A stretch of 48,070 nucleotides of DNA from Erysipelotrichaceae bacterium (GTDB lineage Bacteria > Bacillota_I > Bacilli_A > Erysipelotrichales > Erysipelotrichaceae), in NCBI GenBank assembly GCA_030523555.1, contig JAUNIH010000005.1, forward strand, positions 1 through 48,070, read 5' to 3'. Positions 43,839 through 48,070 of this stretch are shown piece by piece. Position 1 is the first letter of the stretch; every line of letters begins with the position of its first letter. The position numbers and the translations under genes are program-made. The notes beneath the pieces are model-generated. The model saw nothing but the letters and a program-made list of their open reading frames with translations, had not been told where the DNA came from and searched no databases.

Positions 43839-44336
43839 TTAATTATTGTATCCCATTTCCGCTAATGGATATATCACAAAGAAGTGAGTAGATATAATAT
43901 CTTCTTTTTTGAAGGCTCCATAGAATCTTGAGTCCTTGGATATCTCGCGGTTATCACCAAGGCAGTAATATTCATCTTCTCCTAGTACAGCTTCAAAGTC
44001 AGAAGTGAATACATCTTCACCCACAACATCTTCCATTACTTCTCCATTAATATAGAGAACATTATTTTCATATTTAATGGTTTCTCCAGGTAAACCTATT
44101 ACCCTTTTAACCAGTTTCTTGTCTTCACTCTGAAGTACACAGATATCAAAACGGTTAATCTTCATATTTCTTGATATAACAAATGAATAGCCAAACTGAT
44201 CAGCCTTAAGTGTAGGATACATACTTGAGCCGTTGACTACCGCACTTATCAGTACAAAATTAAAAAGCAGATAGGTAACTATCAGTGAAACTGCTATTAT
44301 TTCAAGAAAATCAATAAAACCGTTTTTCTTCTCCAT
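43839..44336 (-). CDS. lepB: Signal peptidase I
   Basis: This 165-residue membrane protease removes signal peptides from exported proteins. One N-terminal membrane helix (about 10-33) precedes catalytic Ser38 in NGSSMYPTL and Lys77 in LVKRVIGLPGE. The C-terminal box GDNREISKDSRFYG is intact. No Shine-Dalgarno is present: TATAAT lies exactly six bases before ATG, predicting a leaderless mRNA that starts right behind the rplS terminator. Confidence 0.94.
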   Translation of the reverse strand: MEKKNGFIDFLEIIAVSLIVTYLLFNFVLISAVVNGSSMYPTLKADQFGYSFVISRNMKINRFDICVLQSEDKKLVKRVIGLPGETIKYENNVLYINGEVMEDVVGEDVFTSDFEAVLGEDEYYCLGDNREISKDSRFYGAFKKEDIISTHFFVIYPLAEMGYNN

Positions 44337-44342
44337 AGTTAA

Positions 44343-44371
44343 ATTATATAAAAATAAAAGGTCGTTTTCAC
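44343..44371 (-). promoter_or_regulatory. Promoter of lepB nested in the rplS terminator
   Basis: GTGAAA (4 of 6 -35 matches) lies in the loop of the rplS terminator hairpin. Then come 17 bases and TATAAT, then six bases and ATG. Confidence 0.55.
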
Positions 44372-44377
44372 GACCTT
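44351..44377 (-). terminator. Intrinsic terminator of rplS
   Basis: Stem AAGGTCGT/ACGACCTT with a GAAA loop and a TTATTTTTA tail on the minus strand. Confidence 0.88.
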
Positions 44378-44384
44378 CTCGAAA

Positions 44385-44732
44385 TTATCTAACTTCCTTA
44401 ATCTTCGCAGATTTACCGGCACGGTCTCTAAGGTAGTAAAGTCTCGCTCTTCTTACCTTACCAACACGTACAACTGTAACTTTGTCGATAACTGGTGAAT
44501 GAACAGGGAATGTTCTTTCAACACCAACACCGTTGGAAAGTTTTCTTACGGTGAAAGTCTGACCGATTCCTGAACCCTGAACCTTGGTTACAACACCTTC
44601 ATAAGCCTGGATACGGAATTTGTCACCTTCCTGAATCTTTACGTCTACACGAACAGTCTGTCCGGGAGCAAGTTCAGGAACATCAGTTCTCATCTGGTCT
44701 TTAGTAATTTCATTAACTAAACCTAAATTCAT
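44385..44732 (-). CDS. rplS: 50S ribosomal protein L19
   Basis: This 115-residue ribosomal protein lies at the 30S-50S interface. It has [37 protein letters not shown] and the C-terminal [16 protein letters not shown] frame runs to 44762, but the ATG at 44732 ([13 protein letters not shown]) has AAAGGAG at good distance. It follows the HAD gene, not trmD directly, and has its own promoter and leader. Confidence 0.97.
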   Translation of the reverse strand: MNLGLVNEITKDQMRTDVPELAPGQTVRVDVKIQEGDKFRIQAYEGVVTKVQGSGIGQTFTVRKLSNGVGVERTFPVHSPVIDKVTVVRVGKVRRARLYYLRDRAGKSAKIKEVR

Positions 44733-44762
44733 CTTACGTTCTCCTTTGACAAGTCTATACAT

Positions 44763-44792
44763 CTGTTCATAATCATACGAAAAGCGGAACAG
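44763..44792 (-). promoter_or_regulatory. Candidate L19-type leader hairpin
   Basis: In the short rplS leader CTGTTC pairs with GAACAG, enclosing an 18-base loop. An L19 leader motif is known from Firmicutes; matching to that class is tentative. Confidence 0.45.
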
Positions 44793-44801
44793 CGCTTATT
44801 T

Positions 44802-44830
44802 ACTTTATCATAAAAGAATCCTTAAATCAA
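44802..44830 (-). promoter_or_regulatory. Promoter of rplS
   Basis: TTGATT, 17 bases, TAAAGT with a TGA extension (TGATAAAGT). The predicted start near 44795 lies just before the leader hairpin. Confidence 0.5.
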
Positions 44831-44841
44831 TTCATTTCTGC

Positions 44842-45636
44842 TTAAAAAATCATATACACCATTTCATCTACCGAAGATGTATGTAAAGGTATCATTTCCT
44901 TCAGACTTTCTTTCGCATTACCCATAATAACACCTGTAGAAGAAAGCAGCATCGGCATATCGTTATCATTATCCCCGAAACTCAGTATCTGTTTAGCGTC
45001 ACACTCAAGAATCTCGGAAAGTTTTTCTACAGCCTTGGCCTTACTTACCCCATCCGGTACAAACTCAAGACAGTACGGTGAAGAATAGGCATATGAATAT
45101 CCTTGAAGATTCAAAGACGCTATATACTCTTCTTCCCTTTGCCTGTCTGCAGGATCATTCAGTACCAGAACCTTTGATCTTTCAAGATCATTTCTGGAAA
45201 AATCAAACAGGACAGGTGTCAGCCATCTAGCCTTCAGCCAGCTCTTTAAAGCTTTATTCTCACATGGTTTATTGACCAGAAAGATATCATCATCATATAT
45301 TCCACACACCAGATAATCAGCTTTTATTATCTTTTCAATATTTCTTACTTCTTCAGCTTTTAAAGGAAACAGAATTTCTGTCTTATTCGCCTTACAGTCC
45401 ATAAACTCTGAACCGTTACAGCCAAAGACATAATCAAGAGGATATTCTCCAAAAGCTTTTTCAAAGGCTTTCACCGCCAGAAAACATGGTCTGCCGCTGG
45501 ACAGACATACTTTATATTTACTTTCTTTAAGAGCCTCCAATGCCCTTCTTGTATATTCTGTCGTATTGTAGTCAAAATCAATCAGTGTTCCATCAAAATC
45601 AAAGACTATCGCTTTAATCTCTTCCTTATAATTCAT
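44842..45636 (-). CDS. Cof-type HAD-superfamily hydrolase
   Basis: This 264-residue cytosolic phosphatase is of the Cof/IIB HAD subfamily, which acts on sugar phosphates or cofactors such as flavin and pyridoxal phosphates. Motif I is VFDFDGTLID (nucleophile Asp13, acid Asp15), motif II is SSGRP, and motif IV is SFGDNDNDMPML. The start overlaps trmD by 11 bases with an AAGGAAA Shine-Dalgarno. It is an insertion between trmD and rplS, which are usually adjacent. The substrate is unknown. Confidence 0.87.
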   Translation of the reverse strand: MNYKEEIKAIVFDFDGTLIDFDYNTTEYTRRALEALKESKYKVCLSSGRPCFLAVKAFEKAFGEYPLDYVFGCNGSEFMDCKANKTEILFPLKAEEVRNIEKIIKADYLVCGIYDDDIFLVNKPCENKALKSWLKARWLTPVLFDFSRNDLERSKVLVLNDPADRQREEEYIASLNLQGYSYAYSSPYCLEFVPDGVSKAKAVEKLSEILECDAKQILSFGDNDNDMPMLLSSTGVIMGNAKESLKEMIPLHTSSVDEMVYMIF

Positions 45637-46342
45637 CTTCTATTTCCTTTATAAGCAGAACTTCTTGATCACTCAGTTCTCTGTTTAACATTTCAGGTCT
45701 ATACTTCATGGTCTCTTTGATTGCCATTTTAAGATTGTATCTTTCAATCTCCTTATGATTACCATTGGTTAAGACAAAAGGTACTTCCATACCATCATAT
45801 TCTACGGGTCTAGTGTACTGGGGATATTCCAGCAGACCGTTTTCATATGATTCTTCCTTCAGGGAATCAGAAGAGATACTTTCATCAAGAAGTCTTAAAA
45901 TACCATCACATATAACCATCGATGCCAGTTCCCCACCGGTCAGAATATAATCACCGATACTTACCTGTTCATCTATATATTTCTCAATGCGTGAATCAAT
46001 ACCCTCATAATGGCCACAGACAATCATCAGTTTTTCTTTCTTTGATAGACGCTTAAGATCATCCTGTGTAAGTGGTTTGGCCTTTGGCGAAGTAAGAAGC
46101 ACATAGGTGTCTTCATCCTTATTATTCATGATAGCTTCATGAACTACATCTACCTTCATTAACATCCCTGCCCCGCCACCATATGGCGTATCATCAACGT
46201 GACGGTGTCTGTCGTGAGAATAGTCTCTGATATCGACCAGTTTTATTTCGTGTTCCTTTTTGGATAGGACTCTAGAAATAATTGAAGTATTCAGAAAACC
46301 GTCATACATTTCTTTAAAAAGCGTAAGTACAGTTATCTTCAT
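45626..46342 (-). CDS. trmD: tRNA (guanine-37-N1)-methyltransferase
   Basis: This 238-residue trefoil-knot SAM enzyme methylates G37 next to the anticodon and prevents frameshifting. It has DDTPYGGGAGMLMKVD, LLTSPKAKPL, IVCGHYEGIDSRIEKY and the knot segment SIGDYILTGGELA. A C-terminal substrate-binding helix bundle follows. A GGAAGGA Shine-Dalgarno sits in the end of rimM (4-base overlap). Confidence 0.97.
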   Translation of the reverse strand: MKITVLTLFKEMYDGFLNTSIISRVLSKKEHEIKLVDIRDYSHDRHRHVDDTPYGGGAGMLMKVDVVHEAIMNNKDEDTYVLLTSPKAKPLTQDDLKRLSKKEKLMIVCGHYEGIDSRIEKYIDEQVSIGDYILTGGELASMVICDGILRLLDESISSDSLKEESYENGLLEYPQYTRPVEYDGMEVPFVLTNGNHKEIERYNLKMAIKETMKYRPEMLNRELSDQEVLLIKEIEDEL

Positions 46343-46839
46343 AAAAGTCCTTCCATCTTAACGACATCGATACGTTTATTATCAAGATCCACCTTTTCAA
46401 TAAAGATATCCATGATAAAAGGTACAAGAGTTTCTTTCTTATCTTCTTTAAGTACTCTCAGATAGTTACTGTGCATACCCTCTTCCACACTGATGACCTT
46501 ACCGCAGCAGACATCTTCGCAGTAGACATCAAGATCTTTAAGATCAGAAAAATAATATTCACCTTTCTTTAGAGGTTTAATATCTTCCTTACTTTTATAG
46601 ATATTGAGATTTTTATATTTCTCTACGAGATTTATATCATTGTTGTCTTTGAAAAGGACATGCAGAAATCCCTTATATTCTTTGGCTGATTCAACAGTAA
46701 AAGGAAGATGATCTTCACCCACATAGACAGTTGAACCTTTCTTATATCTGTCTTTTACAAAATCCGTATAGGAATCAACCTTGAGTTCACCTTTAATACC
46801 AAATGTATTGACAATCTTACCTATTAATACATATTCCAT
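46339..46839 (-). CDS. rimM: Ribosome maturation factor RimM
   Basis: This 166-residue protein helps assemble the 30S head near S19. Its N-terminal RimM domain (IGKIVNTFGIKGELKV) is followed by a PRC-barrel (KKGEYYFSDLKDLDVY...) ending in VPFIMDIFIEKVD. Its start has no Shine-Dalgarno, and TATAAT is six bases before ATG, directly behind the khpA terminator, so a leaderless mRNA is predicted. Confidence 0.95.
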   Translation of the reverse strand: MEYVLIGKIVNTFGIKGELKVDSYTDFVKDRYKKGSTVYVGEDHLPFTVESAKEYKGFLHVLFKDNNDINLVEKYKNLNIYKSKEDIKPLKKGEYYFSDLKDLDVYCEDVCCGKVISVEEGMHSNYLRVLKEDKKETLVPFIMDIFIEKVDLDNKRIDVVKMEGLL

Positions 46840-46845
46840 ATCTAG

Positions 46846-46851
46846 ATTATA
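46846..46851 (-). promoter_or_regulatory. -10 element abutting the rimM start codon
   Basis: TATAAT, six bases (CTAGAT), ATG. The T-tract of the khpA terminator runs straight into it. The -35 position (CATATG) is not a good match. Confidence 0.5.
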
Positions 46852-46884
46852 AAATAAAAAATTGTGAACATATGTTCACAATTT
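46850..46884 (-). terminator. Intrinsic terminator of rpsP-khpA
   Basis: A perfect inverted repeat, AAATTGTGAAC and GTTCACAATTT around ATAT, is followed by TTTTATTTT on the minus strand. Confidence 0.85.
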
Positions 46885-46885
46885 C

Positions 46886-47134
46886 CTATAGTGCTTCGAA
46901 TTTGATTGAGATACGCTTCTTTTCGATTTTGGAAGCTACCTGCAGCATCTGACGGATTGAATTGGCCATTGTACCCTGCTTGCCGATAAGACGTGCCATG
47001 TCAGAACTTGATGCGTAAACATAAAGAAGGATTTCATCTTCATTAATGCTTTCCATCTGTTTAACTGTACACAGATCACTGTCAGTGCAGAGCGGCTTTA
47101 CAATGTTCAGCAGTACTTTTTCTAAATCAATCAT
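46886..47134 (-). CDS. khpA: KH-domain RNA-binding protein KhpA
   Basis: This 82-residue protein is a single KH domain with YVYASSSDMARLIGKQGTMANSIRQML, where the GKQG replaces the usual GxxG loop. KhpA binds RNA and, with KhpB, affects cell division in Gram-positives. The start overlaps the rpsP stop (TAATG), and the rpsP-khpA-rimM-trmD order is the conserved one. Confidence 0.94.
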   Translation of the reverse strand: MIDLEKVLLNIVKPLCTDSDLCTVKQMESINEDEILLYVYASSSDMARLIGKQGTMANSIRQMLQVASKIEKKRISIKFEAL

Positions 47135-47403
47135 TATTTACCTGATTTGCTGTCTGCAAACTTCTTTAATGTGCCATTCTTGGCTAATAAAGAACGTACT
47201 GTTTCAGTAGGAGTAGCACCATCGTTCAACCACTTCAGTACTTTTTCTTCATTGATACTTACTGCAGCAGGATTCTTTGTTGGATCATATGTGCCAACAA
47301 CTTCAATTTCTCTACCGTCTCTTCTTGCTCTTGCATCAATCGCAACTATACGATAGAAAGGAGCTTTTTTAGCACCCATTCTCTTTAATCTAAGTTTTAC
47401 CAT
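47134..47403 (-). CDS. rpsP: 30S ribosomal protein S16
   Basis: This 89-residue ribosomal protein of the 30S body has [30 protein letters not shown], the unmistakable start of S16, and [20 protein letters not shown] supports the start. It begins a short rpsP-khpA transcript. Confidence 0.98.
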   Translation of the reverse strand: MVKLRLKRMGAKKAPFYRIVAIDARARRDGREIEVVGTYDPTKNPAAVSINEEKVLKWLNDGATPTETVRSLLAKNGTLKKFADSKSGK

Positions 47404-47429
47404 TTCGTTTTCTCCTTTTTTACTTACTA

Positions 47430-47458
47430 ATCATATGCCTATAAATTAAAAGAGTCAA
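47430..47458 (-). promoter_or_regulatory. Promoter of rpsP-khpA, nested in the upstream terminator
   Basis: TTGACT (5 of 6), 17 bases, TATGAT (5 of 6) on the minus strand. The -35 is part of the 3' arm of the terminator of the upstream hypothetical gene. Confidence 0.7.
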
Positions 47459-47476
47459 GTATTTTTACTTGACTCT
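47442..47476 (-). terminator. Intrinsic terminator of the membrane-anchored hypothetical gene
   Basis: An 11-bp stem AGAGTCAAGTA/TACTTGACTCT with an AAAA loop is followed by TTTAATTT. Confidence 0.9.
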
Positions 47477-47485
47477 ATATAATTA

Positions 47486-47992
47486 TCAGTACTGTCTCCA
47501 GAGAACCGTTATAATCTCATTCAGAAATTTCTGATCAATATCCGGTGGGATAATGTAATTCATAGTATATAAATACTTATTTATACGATACAGGGCGACT
47601 ATCTCAAAATATTCCCTGTCTGGTTCTTTTACTTTTCTTGAGTATATCCGATTATCTCTCCATGTCCTTATATTCTGGATTTTGCTCCAGGATACACCTT
47701 TTATTTTTTTGTACATATTGCCATGTACTTCATCGGCTATCCTTTCTATAGAATATCCGGTTTCTTCTACAGTAACCGTTATATCAGTACCTGTATTTGG
47801 TTCATAGAAACAGGCACTGCTTTCATCATCCGCAACAGAAACCAGTTCCGGTTCAAACTCCTTGGGATATTTTAATGAAAGATCTTTAAACTCCAAGCGG
47901 GGTTTCCTTAAATATATAAAAAGAAAAACAGAAGATAAAATCAATCCTGTTATTAAACAGATTATCCATTTACGGGATTTCCTGTATCTCAT
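47486..47992 (-). CDS. Membrane-anchored extracytoplasmic protein of unknown function
   Basis: This 168-residue protein has a basic start (MRYRKSRKW), one membrane helix at about 9-28 and an outer domain. The outer domain has LKYPKEFEPELV, a DITVTVEE strand and an IINKYLYTM-like YRINKYLYTMNYIIP strand before a last helix. This faintly recalls PsbP/DUF1795-type folds, but I would not assign a family. A GTG start at 47998 is possible; the ATG at 47992 with AAGTGAG upstream is preferred. In related genomes ffh-ylxM commonly precede rpsP; here this gene does. Confidence 0.6.
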   Translation of the reverse strand: MRYRKSRKWIICLITGLILSSVFLFIYLRKPRLEFKDLSLKYPKEFEPELVSVADDESSACFYEPNTGTDITVTVEETGYSIERIADEVHGNMYKKIKGVSWSKIQNIRTWRDNRIYSRKVKEPDREYFEIVALYRINKYLYTMNYIIPPDIDQKFLNEIITVLWRQY

Positions 47993-48025
47993 ACTCACTT
48001 AATTTTAATATATAAAGGCTATTTT

Positions 48026-48060
48026 CAACTTAATAGTTGATATGTCCATTTAATTGGACA
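48026..48060. repeat. Two adjacent inverted repeats near the window end
   Basis: CAACT-TAAT-AGTTG (48026-48039) and TGTCCA-TTTAAT-TGGACA (48043-48060) lie 31-68 bases upstream of the hypothetical gene start. They could be operators or a terminator of a gene outside the window. The sequence ends too soon to tell. Confidence 0.5.
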
Positions 48061-48070
48061 ATGTGGATGT

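Noticed and set aside
43330-43842. Plus-strand frame of 170 codons opposite rbgA
   Set aside because: It is an antisense shadow of a conserved GTPase, with no Shine-Dalgarno and no recognisable motif.
1-48070. Prophage, insertion sequence or defence island
   Set aside because: No transposase, phage structural, restriction or Cas-like gene was seen; the only recombinase is a XerC in its normal place.

Overview
The window is an AT-rich, densely packed segment of a low-GC Gram-positive (Bacillota) chromosome. All but one of its genes lie on the minus strand. Gene content fits an anaerobic gut-type Firmicute, and Erysipelotrichia is my best guess. Supporting points are a five-domain pyruvate:ferredoxin oxidoreductase, a Phe T-box, YneF, YhaM, RbgA, TrmFO, an LtaS-type enzyme, and a MurE without the usual DAP-type DNPR motif. 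No marker names the genus. I saw no rRNA, tRNA, CRISPR array, insertion sequence or prophage.

Layout, given low to high coordinate (most transcription runs high to low). 1-5 kb: a cut-off peptidase T, an aldo/keto reductase and a TIGR04076-like protein, then the only plus-strand gene (M24 peptidase), a class II aldolase and YneF. 4.5-9.6 kb: a Phe T-box operon, pheS-pheT, followed by a 1-phosphofructokinase-type kinase and a thioredoxin-like lipoprotein. 9.7-13.9 kb: rplK-rplA with an L1-type leader, and a three-gene glycerol-3-phosphate dehydrogenase-like set. 14-20 kb: yhaM, recX, an L7/L12-like orphan protein and the PFOR gene. 20-25.8 kb: a four-gene cell-surface operon (Phd-like small protein, membrane-anchored protein, GH73 glucosaminidase, PASTA-repeat protein) driven by a perfect consensus promoter. 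25.8-33.9 kb: galE, rseP, then the classic dxr-cdsA-uppS-frr-pyrH-tsf-rpsB block. 34-47.4 kb: murE, xerC, trmFO, topA, dprA, an LtaS-like enzyme, rnhB, rbgA, lepB, rplS, a HAD phosphatase, trmD, rimM, khpA and rpsP. This is the conserved Firmicute housekeeping order with two insertions. A hypothetical membrane-anchored protein closes the window.

The genes form a growth core: translation (S2, S16, L1, L11, L19, EF-Ts, RRF, PheRS), tRNA and ribosome maturation (TrmD, RimM, TrmFO, RbgA), envelope precursors (Dxr, UppS, CdsA, MurE), membrane proteolysis and secretion (RseP, LepB), and DNA maintenance (TopA, XerC, DprA, RnhB, RecX).

The most unusual signal is in gene starts rather than in a gene. 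At least six genes have TATAAT exactly six bases before ATG with no usable Shine-Dalgarno, which predicts leaderless mRNAs. Several of these sit directly against the terminator of the gene before. The second point of interest is the surface operon headed by an orphan Phd-like protein. I found no defence system or clearly new enzymatic system.
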